This document shows, in pieces, positions 47,621-56,910 of a stretch of DNA of 64,000 nucleotides (the first letter of the stretch is position 1; each line of letters begins with the position of its first letter). This DNA is from Streptomyces hygroscopicus (GTDB lineage: Bacteria; Actinomycetota; Actinomycetes; Streptomycetales; Streptomycetaceae), in contig CP018627.1 of NCBI GenBank assembly GCA_002021875.1, forward strand, positions 4,712,001 to 4,776,000, read 5' to 3'. Both the position numbers and the translations under genes were made by a program. A model generated the notes under the pieces. It was given only the letters and a program-made list of their open reading frames with translations, ran no database searches and was not told the DNA's origin.

Positions 47621-49879
47621 CTACGGGTAGTTCACGAGGTTCGCCACATTACTGCCGGAATTGGACGGCCCGCCCGTGTTGTTGATGACGTGGCTGATGG
47701 TGCCGGTGCCGCCGAGCGACACGGTGACCATGTGGTGGAAGCGGACGCCCGGGGTGTCGGGGACCTCGAAGGCGCGGGCCGCGACGACACCGGGATTGAC
47801 GTTGAAGTAGCAGTAGCTGCCCAGCCCCCACGCCTCATGGCTGGTGACGTTCGGCCCGACCTTGTAGGCCGCGTAGCCCTGGGTGTTTCCGTTCGTCCAG
47901 GCACCCTGGTTGGGCGGGTCGTAGGGCATTTCGTTCTGGTAGAAGTAGGTCCGGCCGCCGTTGCCGTTCCAAATCGTCTGGTACTGCTGATAGTGCTCGA
48001 CGAACAGGCCGTACATGGTGACGTCGGCACCGTTCACGGTCAGGCCGTTCGCCGCGGTGTTGGCGTTCCAGCCGACGCCGTCACCGTGGTCGGCCCGCCA
48101 GATCCACAGATGGTCGCCGATCACGTTCGAGCTGTTGACCACCAGGCTCTTGGACGCCTTGCCGACCCCGGCCCCGCCGACCCGGAAGAACACATCGTGC
48201 AGGGAGGTCGGGTTCGCCGCGTGCTTGCCGCTCGCGCCGCTCGGTCCCACCTCCATCAGGGCGGCGGAATTCACCGTACCGGCGTCGAACAGCAGCCCCG
48301 CCACCTTGACCCCGTCGACATCGGCGACCGACATCGCGGTCACACCGTTGTCGGGGACGAGGGTGGCGAGCCCGAGGCCGAGGACGACCGTGTCGGGCCG
48401 GGTCACCTTCAAGGTCTCGCCGAGGTGGTAGACCCCCGGGGTGAACAGCAGATGCTTGCCCTGGGCGAGCGCGGCGTTGATGGCCGACGCGGAGACCCCC
48501 GGCTTTGCGATGAAGAACTGGTCGATGGGCAGCGACGATCCCGCCGGAGCGCCACCGGCCCAGGTGGTGCCCTGGGAATTCGACCGCAGCGAGGGCACGA
48601 AGACCTGGTAGGCGCCCGCCTGGTCGACGTAGAGGAAGGGCTTCTCCCGGACGGTCGGGGTCTGGTTCACCACCGTGTAGGGCGGGCTCGGGAAGTTCCC
48701 CGAGGGCGCGTTGAGGGCCCCGACGAACACCATGTTCCAGTTCGATCCGGACCAGCTTCCCCACTGGGTGTTCCGGGAGAGCCACTGCTGCTGCGAACCG
48801 GAGCGCACCTGGCCGTCGATCTTCGTATCCGCCATGAACCCGCCGCTCGACCAGCCCCCGTCATCGAGCTGCAGCGAACCGCGGACATGCATCCGGCGGT
48901 ACGGCGCGGCCTGGGACACCGCCCATCGGTCGGTGCCCGAGGAGGGATTGACCGACAGGTTCTCCGCGCCGCGCCAGAAGTTCTGGGTCGCGTTCCCCTG
49001 GAACCAGTCGGCCTCGGCGTGCACCGCGCCGTTGATGGTCACATCGTCCGGTGACATCCCCAGGCCCAGCACCTGCGTGTAGAAGCCCACATTGACGTCG
49101 GCACTGTACGTGCCCGGCTTGAAGAGCACCGCATAGCGGTTGGAGCCGAACTGGTTCCGCTCCTGCTGCTGGAAGATGGAGTTCAGACGGCTCTGAATGG
49201 CCGACGCGGGCATCGTCGGATCGAAGACGGCGACGTTCGGGCCGAGGTCGGGTCCGTCGCCCGGCTGCTCGGGCGCGGCGGCCACCTGGAAGGACTGGGC
49301 GGCGCTGCCGTTGCAGGTGTACTGCGCGAGCTGCACACCGTCCTGGGTGGAGGCGCTGGGCACATCGAGGCATTTGCCGCTGTGCCGGTTGACGAAGTGA
49401 TACGCCCCGCCGCCCTCGTCCACGGCGCGCCACTGCTGGTTGTCGCCGCCGCTGTAGGTCCATAGCTGGACGGCGGCGCCGTCGGCCGTGGACACATCCG
49501 TCACATCCCACGCCTGGGCGGCGTCGTTGCGGTTGTCGACGCGGACATAGCCGTCGCCCGTGTCCTCGAACTTCCAGAGCTGGGCGGCGGAGTTGTTGCA
49601 GGCGTACTGCTGGACGGCGGTGCCGTTCGCCGTCGCCGCGCCCCGCGCGTCCACACACTTGCCGCTGCCCTTGTTGACGGCGGTGGCCCAGCCCGTCGGC
49701 ACCGCCGCGGCCTTGGCGCTCGCCCCGGGCGCCGTCGCCAGCGTGCCGCACAGCGCGGTGAGCATGGCGAAGGCGGCCAGCAGAGCCACTCTCGGGGATC
49801 TGCTGGATCTGGGGGGCCTTGGCGGTCCTGAGGGTCTTGGGGGTCTGGAGCGTCTCGCGAATCGTGCCGGTTCTCGCAT
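47621..49879 (-). CDS. Secreted RICIN (CBM13) lectin plus GH55-like beta-helix protein
   Basis: 752 residues from an ATG preceded by GAGGAGAGG. A Pro/Arg-rich N-terminus with a hydrophobic signal helix is followed by a ricin-type trefoil (residues about 55-215) with QLWKF, QQWRA and QSFQV repeats. A linker leads to a long beta-helix domain similar to GH55 exo-beta-1,3-glucanases (VAVFDPTMPASAIQSRL, YAVLFKPGTYSADVNVGFYT, LGLGMSPDDVTINGAV). Extracellular binding and cleavage of fungal-type glucan is plausible. Catalytic Glu assignment is not certain. Confidence 0.85.
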   Translation of the reverse strand: MREPARFARRSRPPRPSGPPRPPRSSRSPRVALLAAFAMLTALCGTLATAPGASAKAAAVPTGWATAVNKGSGKCVDARGAATANGTAVQQYACNNSAAQLWKFEDTGDGYVRVDNRNDAAQAWDVTDVSTADGAAVQLWTYSGGDNQQWRAVDEGGGAYHFVNRHSGKCLDVPSASTQDGVQLAQYTCNGSAAQSFQVAAAPEQPGDGPDLGPNVAVFDPTMPASAIQSRLNSIFQQQERNQFGSNRYAVLFKPGTYSADVNVGFYTQVLGLGMSPDDVTINGAVHAEADWFQGNATQNFWRGAENLSVNPSSGTDRWAVSQAAPYRRMHVRGSLQLDDGGWSSGGFMADTKIDGQVRSGSQQQWLSRNTQWGSWSGSNWNMVFVGALNAPSGNFPSPPYTVVNQTPTVREKPFLYVDQAGAYQVFVPSLRSNSQGTTWAGGAPAGSSLPIDQFFIAKPGVSASAINAALAQGKHLLFTPGVYHLGETLKVTRPDTVVLGLGLATLVPDNGVTAMSVADVDGVKVAGLLFDAGTVNSAALMEVGPSGASGKHAANPTSLHDVFFRVGGAGVGKASKSLVVNSSNVIGDHLWIWRADHGDGVGWNANTAANGLTVNGADVTMYGLFVEHYQQYQTIWNGNGGRTYFYQNEMPYDPPNQGAWTNGNTQGYAAYKVGPNVTSHEAWGLGSYCYFNVNPGVVAARAFEVPDTPGVRFHHMVTVSLGGTGTISHVINNTGGPSNSGSNVANLVNYP

Positions 49880-50159
49880 CACGGAAGCCTCTCCTCGTGG
49901 GGTGGGGAAGAGCGCCCCGGTGCGGTCACAGGGCGGTCGCGGCGCGTTCCAACGAGTCCTCGTCACCGGCTGGTTGGTTGGTCTGTACCGCGGCTTTGAG
50001 GACGGTATGACCATGGGATTCCGGTGTCAATACGAGCCTTAAGTCAAGTCATGAAATTGTGCGGGCCGTGGTGTGTACGGGCGAGGCCGTGCGGCGTATG
50101 GGCGAGCCCGACCCGGTGGCCGCGTGTCAGCCGCGTCGGCCCGGGGCGCACGTAGTGGG

Positions 50160-50615
50160 ATGGACGCTGTGGCGCGCGATACGGGGATCCGGCGGAACAA
50201 CGGTTTCCGGCGCCACGGTGCCATGGCACTGCGGCTCGTGGCCGTCGCCGCCCTCTACTACGCGGGTGCCTGGATCGGACTGCTGCAGGAGCTGGTGCGC
50301 GATCAGGTGACCCCGCTGTGGCCGCCGACCGGAATCGCCCTGGCCTGTCTGCTGACGCTGGGCCCCACGGCCTGGCCGGGCATCGCCCTCGGGGCCGTCG
50401 CGGTCAACGCCCCCATCGGCCCGTCGCCCCTGGCGGTCCTCGCGATCGTCGTGGGCAACACCCTGGCCCCGATCTGCTCGTATCTGCTGCTGCGGAACGC
50501 CACCCGCCGCCAGATCGAACACGTCTGCGCCCAACTGGCCGAAGCGGTCTTCCGCCTCGCCCCGGACGAGCCCCGCCCGCCCGGAGGCGACCGGAAGTCC
50601 ACGGACCGGCGATAG
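50160..50615 (+). CDS. Truncated MASE1-type membrane protein
   Basis: About 151 residues from ATG 50160; an ATG at 50223 is an alternative. It begins like the MASE1 sensory domain (LYYAGAWIGLLQELVRDQVTPLWPPTGIALA, split here by the usual conserved Trp-Pro-Pro). After about four helices it stops in a short hydrophilic tail instead of continuing to the normal 300-residue MASE1 and an output domain. It may be a remnant of a MASE1-phosphatase or kinase, or a free-standing short form. Confidence 0.6.
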   Translation: MDAVARDTGIRRNNGFRRHGAMALRLVAVAALYYAGAWIGLLQELVRDQVTPLWPPTGIALACLLTLGPTAWPGIALGAVAVNAPIGPSPLAVLAIVVGNTLAPICSYLLLRNATRRQIEHVCAQLAEAVFRLAPDEPRPPGGDRKSTDRR

Positions 50616-50739
50616 CGGGCCGTCCGACGGTGCCGCCGGGAACGGCCGCCGGGCGTGGCGCCGGGCAGTGGTACCGGCCGGCTGGAACCGCCGCCCCGTA
50701 CCGGCCGTCCCTTCCAGCGACTCTCGACGGACAGGGACT

Positions 50740-51375
50740 ATGACCGCGACCCACGCCACCCGCTATCTCTATCTGACCCGCCACGGCGAGGCCACGCCGG
50801 ACGAACGCGGGCTCACCCCCACCGGCCGCCGCCAGGCCGCGCTGCTCGGCGAGCGGCTCCGGGACGTTCCGCTGTCGGCGGTCCACCACGGCCCGCTGAC
50901 CCGGGCGGCCGAGACCGCCCGGCTGATCGGTGACCGGCTCGACGGCGTACCCGCCCATGTCTGCGAACCGGCCGGGGACTATGTGCCGTACACGCCCCAC
51001 CGAGCCGAACTGCCCGCCGAATCCGCCGACTTCCTGCTCGACTTCGTCCATGGCTTTCCACCCGATGAGCGCGCCCGCGGCCCGCTGCTGGCCCGTACCG
51101 CCGAGGAGCGCTTCACGGGGCCCGTGGACGGCCCCGAGGACCGCCATGAGCTGGTCGTCACCCATAACTTCCTCATCGGCTGGCTGGTCCGAGCCGCGCT
51201 CGACGCCCCGAAGTGGCGCTGGCTCGGCCTCAACCAGTGCAACGCGGCGCTGACGGTCATCCGCTATCCCCCGCCCGGCCGACCGCCCTCGGTGCTCTTC
51301 TCCAACGACATGGCGCATCTGCCCGCACCCCTGCGCTGGACCGGCTATCCGCCGGAGCTGCGCATCACTTCCTGA
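50740..51375 (+). CDS. Histidine phosphatase family protein (phosphoglycerate mutase-like)
   Basis: 211 residues. The phospho-acceptor motif is YLTRHGEATPDERGLTPTGRRQA, with AVHHGPLTRAAETARLIGDR and the second His in VVTHNFLIGWLV. Such enzymes remove phosphate from small metabolites or proteins. The ATG has a weak AGGG upstream. There is no operon partner. Confidence 0.9.
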   Translation: MTATHATRYLYLTRHGEATPDERGLTPTGRRQAALLGERLRDVPLSAVHHGPLTRAAETARLIGDRLDGVPAHVCEPAGDYVPYTPHRAELPAESADFLLDFVHGFPPDERARGPLLARTAEERFTGPVDGPEDRHELVVTHNFLIGWLVRAALDAPKWRWLGLNQCNAALTVIRYPPPGRPPSVLFSNDMAHLPAPLRWTGYPPELRITS

Positions 51376-51552
51376 GCCGGGGAACCGGCTCCTGGCCTTC
51401 CGCCGGGGGCCGGACCCGCGCTGTTGGGCCCGGCCACCGCCGTGTCCGAGTACGCAAGCAGCCCAGCAAGCGTGAATAAGGACAGCCATACGGTAGGGCC
51501 CGGCACTGACAACGGGGGCGCGGCGAACCGAGGGAGACACTCGAACATATGA

Positions 51553-51575
51553 GCGCTTCGCCAAGGGCAGAGCGC
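51553..51575. promoter_or_regulatory. Imperfect palindrome upstream of popR
   Basis: GCGCTTCGCC, AAG, GGCAGAGCGC form a 10-3-10 inverted repeat with 8 of 10 arm bases paired, 41 bp before the popR start. The inner CGCC-N3-GGCAGAG part resembles the reported PopR/ClgR type of site, so autoregulation is possible. This is a weak match only. Confidence 0.35.
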
Positions 51576-51616
51576 CGTCCCCTTCCCCTCGGGCGCGACG
51601 CTCCTACCCTGAGGGG

Positions 51617-52210
51617 GTGAGCAGCCACGCGTCGAACCGAGCCCGCGTCATTCCCCTGCGTCCGGCCACCGCGGACCCGGCGCCCCAGGCGGGGGCCACC
51701 GCCGGGGCCGCCGGAGCCCCCGCGGCGGGCCCTGCCCTTCCGGCCGCCCCGGCTGTCCCGGGCGCCCCGGTCGGGCGGGAGCAGCCCGGCCGGGAGCCGG
51801 TGAAGGAGCCCCTGCTGCGGGATCTCGTCGGAGGGGTGCTGCGGCGCGAGCGGCTCGCCCAGCAGCGCACGCTCAAGGACGTGGCCGAGGCGGCGCGGAT
51901 CTCGATGCCGTACCTCTCCGAACTCGAACGGGGCCGCAAGGAGGCGTCGTCCGAGGTCCTCGCGGCCGCGGCCCGCGCTCTCGGCATCAGCCTGGCCGAC
52001 CTCCTCGCCATGGCCCAGGGCGAGCTGATCCGTCTCGTCTCCGGCCCTCGGCGGCGGCGCGACGGTGCGGTGGTGTCGGTCGCGTCCCTCACGTCCGTCA
52101 CCTCTGCCACCTCCGCCACGTCGGCCACCTCCGTCGCGTCCCCCGCATCCGTCACGGACCGCGGGTCCCGGAACGCGGGGCGGCAGGGCGAGGTACGGCT
52201 CGCCGCTTGA
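51617..52210 (+). CDS. popR: PopR-type activator of the second clpP operon
   Basis: 197 residues from a GTG. After an Ala/Pro-rich 55-residue leader comes a Cro/CI-type HTH (RTLKDVAEAARISMPYLSEL and ERGRKEASSEVLAAAARALG) shared by ClgR and PopR. A Ser/Thr/Val repeat follows, and the protein ends ..VRLAA. The terminal Ala-Ala is known in PopR to be the degron read by ClpP1P2. The gene is convergent with two clpP genes, as popR is linked to clpP3-clpP4 in other Streptomyces. Confidence 0.85.
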   Translation: MSSHASNRARVIPLRPATADPAPQAGATAGAAGAPAAGPALPAAPAVPGAPVGREQPGREPVKEPLLRDLVGGVLRRERLAQQRTLKDVAEAARISMPYLSELERGRKEASSEVLAAAARALGISLADLLAMAQGELIRLVSGPRRRRDGAVVSVASLTSVTSATSATSATSVASPASVTDRGSRNAGRQGEVRLAA

Positions 52211-52288
52211 GACACCGCCGTCCGAGACATCGCCGCCTGAGACACCCCCGTCCGACGCCCCGCTTCCGGGATACCGACTGTCCGCCCC

Positions 52289-52894
52289 TCAGAACCCCCT
52301 GCCCGCCCGCCGGCTCAGCACCTCGTCGGCGAGCCCGTACTCCACCGCCTCCCGTGCCGTGAAGACCTTGTCGCGGTCCATGTCGGCGCGGAGGGTGGCG
52401 GCGTCGTGGGGCGTGTGGCGGGCGAGCACCTCCTCGACCTGCGAGCGGATCCGGAGCATCTCCTTGGCCTGCAGACTGAGGTCCGAGACCGTGCCCTGCT
52501 GGCCACCGCTCACCGGCTGCCCCAGCAGCACCCGGGCGTGCTCCAGCACGAACCGCCGCCCGGGGTCTCCCCCGGCCAGCAGCACCGCCGCGGTCGAGGC
52601 CGCCTGCCCTACGCAGAACGTCGAGATGGGCGCGGACACGAACGTCATCGTGTCGTAGATCGCCATCAGCGAGGTGAACGAGCCGCCCGGTGAGTTGATG
52701 TAGATCGCGATCTCCTGCTCCGAGCTCGACGATTCGAGGTGGAGCAGTTGCGCGATGACGACGTTGGCCACGCCGTCGTCGATCTCCGTGCCGAGGAAGA
52801 TGATCCGCTCGGACAGCAGCCGGCTGTAGATGTCGTACGCGCGCTCCCCCTGCGTGGTGCGCTCGACGACCGTCGGAATCGTGTACTGCCCCAT
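52289..52894 (-). CDS. clpP: ClpP paralogue with catalytic His replaced by Gly
   Basis: 201 residues, starting one base after the stop of the upstream clpP. The fold and nucleophile are intact ([18 protein letters not shown]; Ser100 in GQAAST), and the Asp region DMDRDK is present. The catalytic-His motif, normally IMxHQP, reads VLLGQP: Gly125 stands where His should be (GGG codon at 52536-52538, minus strand). The subunit is probably inactive alone and works as a partner of the intact ClpP encoded upstream. Confidence 0.92.
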   Translation of the reverse strand: MGQYTIPTVVERTTQGERAYDIYSRLLSERIIFLGTEIDDGVANVVIAQLLHLESSSSEQEIAIYINSPGGSFTSLMAIYDTMTFVSAPISTFCVGQAASTAAVLLAGGDPGRRFVLEHARVLLGQPVSGGQQGTVSDLSLQAKEMLRIRSQVEEVLARHTPHDAATLRADMDRDKVFTAREAVEYGLADEVLSRRAGRGF

Positions 52895-52895
52895 G

Positions 52896-53558
52896 TCAGA
52901 TCCCCATCCTGCGCCGCGCGCCGGCCGGCCGTACGTCCGCGAGGGACTCCAGGACCCGGTCGACCATTCCGTACTCCTTCGCCTGCTCCGCCGTGAACCA
53001 CCGGTCGCGGTCTCCGTCGCGCGAAATGGTCTCCACGCTCTGCCCGGTGTGTTCCGCCGTGATTCGCTCGATCGACCGCTTCATGAATTCGAGGTTCTCG
53101 GCCTGAATCGCGATATCGGCCGTGCTCCCGCCGATACCGGCGGACGGCTGATGCATCATGATGCGGGAATTCGGCAGCGCGTAGCGCTTTCCCGTCGCTC
53201 CGACGGTGAGCAGAAACTGCCCCATGCTCGCGGCGAATCCCATGGTGAGCGTGGACACGTCGTTCGGAATCAACCGCATCGTGTCGTAGATCGCCAGCCC
53301 CGCCGTCACCGAACCGCCCGGGCTGTTGATGTAGAGGCTGATGTCCGACCGCGGGTCCTCGGCCGACAGCAGCAGCATCTGCGCGCACACCCGGTTCGCG
53401 GACACCTCGTCCACCTGCGTTCCGAGAAAGACGATGCGCTGTGTCAGCAGTTGCGAGGCGAGATGATCGTCGAACCGCGTGGGAGCCGTTTCCCCCTCCG
53501 CGGCTCGCGGATGCGATCCCGGCTCCCAGCCGGTGGCGAATGCTCCGAATGTTCCCAT
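52896..53558 (-). CDS. clpP: ClpP protease subunit with complete triad
   Basis: 220 residues from the ATG with GGGAGG upstream. Ser in GFAASMGQ, His in [11 protein letters not shown] and Asp in [10 protein letters not shown] give a full catalytic triad. The N-terminus has a 25-residue extension before [10 protein letters not shown]. As first gene of the coupled pair near popR it corresponds to clpP3 of the clpP3-clpP4 operon, expressed when ClpP1P2 fails. It would assemble with ClpX/C ATPases in the cytosol. Confidence 0.94.
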   Translation of the reverse strand: MGTFGAFATGWEPGSHPRAAEGETAPTRFDDHLASQLLTQRIVFLGTQVDEVSANRVCAQMLLLSAEDPRSDISLYINSPGGSVTAGLAIYDTMRLIPNDVSTLTMGFAASMGQFLLTVGATGKRYALPNSRIMMHQPSAGIGGSTADIAIQAENLEFMKRSIERITAEHTGQSVETISRDGDRDRWFTAEQAKEYGMVDRVLESLADVRPAGARRRMGI

Positions 53559-53568
53559 CGGACCTCCC

Positions 53569-53634
53569 TGTGAGTGCCGTCTGTGAGTACCGTCTGTGAG
53601 TACCGCGACCCACACCGCCGCGACCCACACCGCC
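53569..53634. repeat. Two short tandem repeats in the clpP leader
   Basis: TGTGAGTxCCGTC is repeated three times with a 13-bp period (53569-53607), followed by two exact copies of GCGACCCACACCGCC (15-bp period). They lie 11 bp upstream of the clpP start. They could hold regulator sites or be slippage products. No canonical PopR palindrome is visible here. Confidence 0.75.
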
Positions 53635-53809
53635 GCAGTCCTTTACCGCCGCGGTCCTTTCACCATCGCCCCAATTCGCTTGCGCGGTAAGGAATCTCGG
53701 CCCGCAGCAGATTCGCCCACGGCAGACCCGGTCCGGCCCATAAGGCGGTCTTGCGGGGCCGTCCCGCCATTCCCGAGACTGCCGGGAAACGAGCCGACAG
53801 GGGGGCACG

Positions 53810-54616
53810 ATGGCCGTACGACGACAGGGGCCACGACGAGGGCTACGGCAACGGCGACGTAAAGCGGCGTTACGGCGGGCCAAGGCACGGCCGCGCCGCA
53901 CGGCCTGGAGCGGCGGCGCGGTGCTGGTCCTCGCGCTGGCCCTGGCCTGGAAGACGGTGTGGCCGTACGTCGCCGGATTGGTCCTCGTGGGGCTGCTCGG
54001 CGGCATCGGCTGGTGGTTGCGGCGAACGCATCTGCGCACCGTGGCGGAACACCGCGTCTGGCAGACCGAGGAGGAGAACGCGGCACGTGAACGGTCCATG
54101 GCCGAGGTGGACGCCATGACCTGGCAGCGATTCGAACGGTACGTCGCGGAGCTGTGCCGCCGGGACGGCTGCACCCAGGTCGTCGTCTCCGGGAAGTCGG
54201 GTGACCTGGGCGCCGACGTCGTCGGCCGGATGCCGGACGGGCGCCGACTGGTGATCCAGTGCAAGCACTACGCACCCCATCGCACCGTGCCGAGCGGCGA
54301 TATGCAGAAGTTCCTCGGCACCGCGAAGGCCGAACACGCCGCGGACGTAGCGGTGTTCGTCGCCACCTGCGACTTCACACGGGACGCGGAGAGGCTCGCC
54401 GTAAAGCACGAGATCGTCGCCATGCACCGCAACCTCCTCGGCGCCTGGGTGCGGGGCTCCACCCTGGAGTCGCTGATCCCGCTCAACGGGGCGGGCGACG
54501 GCCGCCGCCCACGAAGCCCCGGGGCCGGTCGGGGCACAGCCGCCCGCCCCGTGGCGGATCGGCGAGCGCAGGGCCAGTCCAGCCCACCCGGCCCGGGCCA
54601 CAACAGCCCTCGATAA
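53810..54616 (+). CDS. Membrane-anchored Mrr-type restriction endonuclease-like protein
   Basis: 268 residues. A very Arg-rich N-terminus and two membrane helices precede a PD-(D/E)xK domain of Mrr type: WQRFERYVAELCRRDG, then GDLGADVVGRMPDGR and VIQCKHY, which hold the catalytic Asp and QxK. Members cut DNA, often modified DNA, and the membrane-anchored form is common in Streptomyces. No methylase is adjacent, so a solitary type IV-like or housekeeping role is likely. Confidence 0.88.
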   Translation: MAVRRQGPRRGLRQRRRKAALRRAKARPRRTAWSGGAVLVLALALAWKTVWPYVAGLVLVGLLGGIGWWLRRTHLRTVAEHRVWQTEEENAARERSMAEVDAMTWQRFERYVAELCRRDGCTQVVVSGKSGDLGADVVGRMPDGRRLVIQCKHYAPHRTVPSGDMQKFLGTAKAEHAADVAVFVATCDFTRDAERLAVKHEIVAMHRNLLGAWVRGSTLESLIPLNGAGDGRRPRSPGAGRGTAARPVADRRAQGQSSPPGPGHNSPR

Positions 54617-54703
54617 GCGCCCGGCCCAACCGACCGGCCCATGCCGGTCACAGTCCGGCGGGGCATGCGGGCCAGGACCTCATACGGGCGGTCTTGTGCG
54701 CGA

Positions 54704-54728
54704 CCCGTGACACACACAGCATCACGGG
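54704..54728. terminator. Candidate stem-loop after the Mrr-like gene
   Basis: CCCGTGA and TCACGGG pair across an 11-base loop, 88 bp past the stop. The rest of the 255-bp gap before the convergent LysR gene holds only short GC-rich stems. Confidence 0.4.
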
Positions 54729-54871
54729 CCTACCGTCACAAGCAGGTTCGACCCATGCCGAGCGCGAGCCCCCTCTCCCCAGGTGTGGCCTCTCGCTGCG
54801 GTCGAGCCCGCTCGCGCCCCCGCGCCAACCCCGGGGGCGCTGGCATGTGCCCGCACGGTCGCACCCCGGCG

Positions 54872-55780
54872 TCAGCGTGCCGCGCGAAGCTGTGCGGCCT
54901 CGTGGCGCAGCGCCTCCACGGTGGCCGTCACCTCGGGAGAGCGGTCGCGGACCGTGACGGCGACCACCGCCCGGCCGAGCCAGGCGGGGTCGTCGACTCG
55001 GACGGTGCGGACGCCGGCGGGGATCGCGGCGGCGGCCACTTCGGGGAGTACGGCGATGCCGAGACCGGTGGCGACAAGGCCGAGTCGCGTGGGCCATTCG
55101 CGGGCGGCATAGGCGATCCGCGGGTGGTCGAGGGTGGGCCAGGCGCCGAACTGGGGGTCGTCGCGGAGGCCCTTGCCGACGATCCAGGGCTCGTCCCTCA
55201 GCTCGGTCACCGGGATGGTTCCGCGACCGGCGAACCGGTGGTCCGCGGGGACGGCGAGCAGGAGACCGCCGTCGAGGAGCAGATCGCGGCGCAGCCCCTC
55301 GAATGCGTAGCCGGGCAGGTCCGCTCCCACGCCGATCACCGCGACGTCGATGCGGTGGGCGCGGAGTTGGCGAAGCTGCGTGGGCGAGGATGCCTCGCCG
55401 AACTCGACGATCAGTGCCGGGTGGTCGTCGCGCAGCCGGGCCAGTGTCCTGGGGACGAGCACGGCGGCGGCCGAGGGGAAGGCCGCGATGGAGACTCGTC
55501 CGGTGACGTGGTCCGTCAGCCCGGCGAGGTCCGCGCTGACGGCGTCGATCTCGCTGAGGACCGTCGCGGCCCGCCGGGCGAGCGCCATCCCCGCGGGTGA
55601 GGGCGTCACCCCGCGGGCGCCCCGGACGAACAGCGGTGCGCCCGCGGCGGCTTCCATCGCCGCCACCTGACGGGACACCGCCGACTGGGTGTATCCGAGT
55701 GCGTCGGCCGCGGCGGTGAACGATCCGGTGTCGACCACGGCCTGGACGACGCGGAGACCGGTGAGGGACAGGTCGGCCAT
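54872..55780 (-). CDS. LysR-family transcriptional regulator
   Basis: 302 residues from ATG 55780 (MADLSLTGLRVVQAVVDTG). The N-terminal winged helix has FTAAADALGYTQSAVSRQVAAME, and the C-terminal part is the periplasmic-binding-like effector domain (SIAAFPSAAAVLVPRTL, GLGIAVLPEV). It is divergent from the SDR gene with 129 bp between starts and probably controls it. The inducer is unknown. Confidence 0.93.
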   Translation of the reverse strand: MADLSLTGLRVVQAVVDTGSFTAAADALGYTQSAVSRQVAAMEAAAGAPLFVRGARGVTPSPAGMALARRAATVLSEIDAVSADLAGLTDHVTGRVSIAAFPSAAAVLVPRTLARLRDDHPALIVEFGEASSPTQLRQLRAHRIDVAVIGVGADLPGYAFEGLRRDLLLDGGLLLAVPADHRFAGRGTIPVTELRDEPWIVGKGLRDDPQFGAWPTLDHPRIAYAAREWPTRLGLVATGLGIAVLPEVAAAAIPAGVRTVRVDDPAWLGRAVVAVTVRDRSPEVTATVEALRHEAAQLRAAR

Positions 55781-55909
55781 GCCGTCATCCTGACACATTC
55801 CAAAACCACATGTCTCCTATGCCAGACCTTCGCTGGTGGAATGCCTTGACCAGCCGCACGATGGAAGAGCGACAGCAGACAAGCCATCCCAAAGGGAGCA
55901 CCGATCATC

Positions 55910-56713
55910 ATGGCGAAGACGTGGTTCATCACGGGCAGCTCGAGGGGGTTCGGCCGCGAGTGGGCGGACGCCGCGCTGGAACGCGGCGATCACGTCGCGG
56001 CGACGGCTCGGGATATCAGTCACCTGAATCCCCTGGTCGAGCGGTACGGGGATGCGGTGCTGCCGTTGCGGCTCGACGTCACCGACCGGGCCGCGGTGCA
56101 TGCGGCGGTGCAGCGCACCCATGCGCATTTCGGTTCGCTCGACATCGCGGTGAACAACGCCGGCTACGGGCATTTCGGCATGGTCGAGGAGCTGACCGAG
56201 GACGAACTCCGGGCCCAGATGGAGACCAACTTCCTGGGCGCGGTGTGGGTCACACAGGCCGTTCTGCCCGTCATGCGGGCGCAGCGATCGGGACGGATCC
56301 TGCAGGTGACCAGCGAGGGCGGCGTACGGGCCTTCCCCGGCATCGGCGCGTACCACGCCTCCAAGTGGGCCCTTGAGGGATTGTCGGAGTCCCTGGCACA
56401 AGAAGTGGCGGCCTTCGGCATCCATATCACCAACGTCGAGCCCGGCCCCTATGCCACCGACTGGCTGGCGCGCGGGGCACGGCACAGTGAGCGGCATCCG
56501 GACTACGCCGAAGTCCACGAGGCCACCGCGGTGGAATTCGAGGTCGGCGACCCGCGCGCGACCCGCGACGCGATTCTCCGGATCGTCGACGCGGAGCGGC
56601 CCCCGCTGAGGATCTTCCTCGGCAAGTCCTTCACCGATGTCGCCGATCTCTACGAGGAGCGCCTGAAGACGTGGCGGGAGTGGCAGCCGGTCTCCCTGGC
56701 GGCGTTCGGTTGA
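55910..56713 (+). CDS. Short-chain dehydrogenase/reductase
   Basis: 267 residues. The cofactor motif is ITGSSRGFGREWADAAL, NNAGYGHFG follows, and the catalytic triad residues are in VTSEGGVRAFPGIGAYHASK (Ser, Tyr, Lys). Arg after the Gly-rich loop suggests NADPH. AAAGGGAG precedes the ATG. It is divergent from the LysR regulator. Substrate unknown. Confidence 0.93.
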   Translation: MAKTWFITGSSRGFGREWADAALERGDHVAATARDISHLNPLVERYGDAVLPLRLDVTDRAAVHAAVQRTHAHFGSLDIAVNNAGYGHFGMVEELTEDELRAQMETNFLGAVWVTQAVLPVMRAQRSGRILQVTSEGGVRAFPGIGAYHASKWALEGLSESLAQEVAAFGIHITNVEPGPYATDWLARGARHSERHPDYAEVHEATAVEFEVGDPRATRDAILRIVDAERPPLRIFLGKSFTDVADLYEERLKTWREWQPVSLAAFG

Positions 56714-56910
56714 GCGGCAGCCCCCGTCGGCGCTCGGCCCGCCGGCCCCGCCCGGCGGGGCGGTGACGCCGGACGGGCCGGCGTCTTGTCCGCTCCCGCC
56801 CCGGCGGGCCAGGGCTCGGCGCGCCCTGTGATCCACGGTCTACGGTCCGCGGTCTACGGTCCGCGGTCCGCGCGCCTGAGCGGGCGCGAGCGGGCGCGAG
56901 CGGGTCGTCG

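Noticed and set aside
49880..50159. Small plus- and minus-strand frames between the RICIN and MASE1 genes
   Set aside because: They are short, without ribosome-binding sites, and rich in Arg/Pro; only promoter DNA is likely here.
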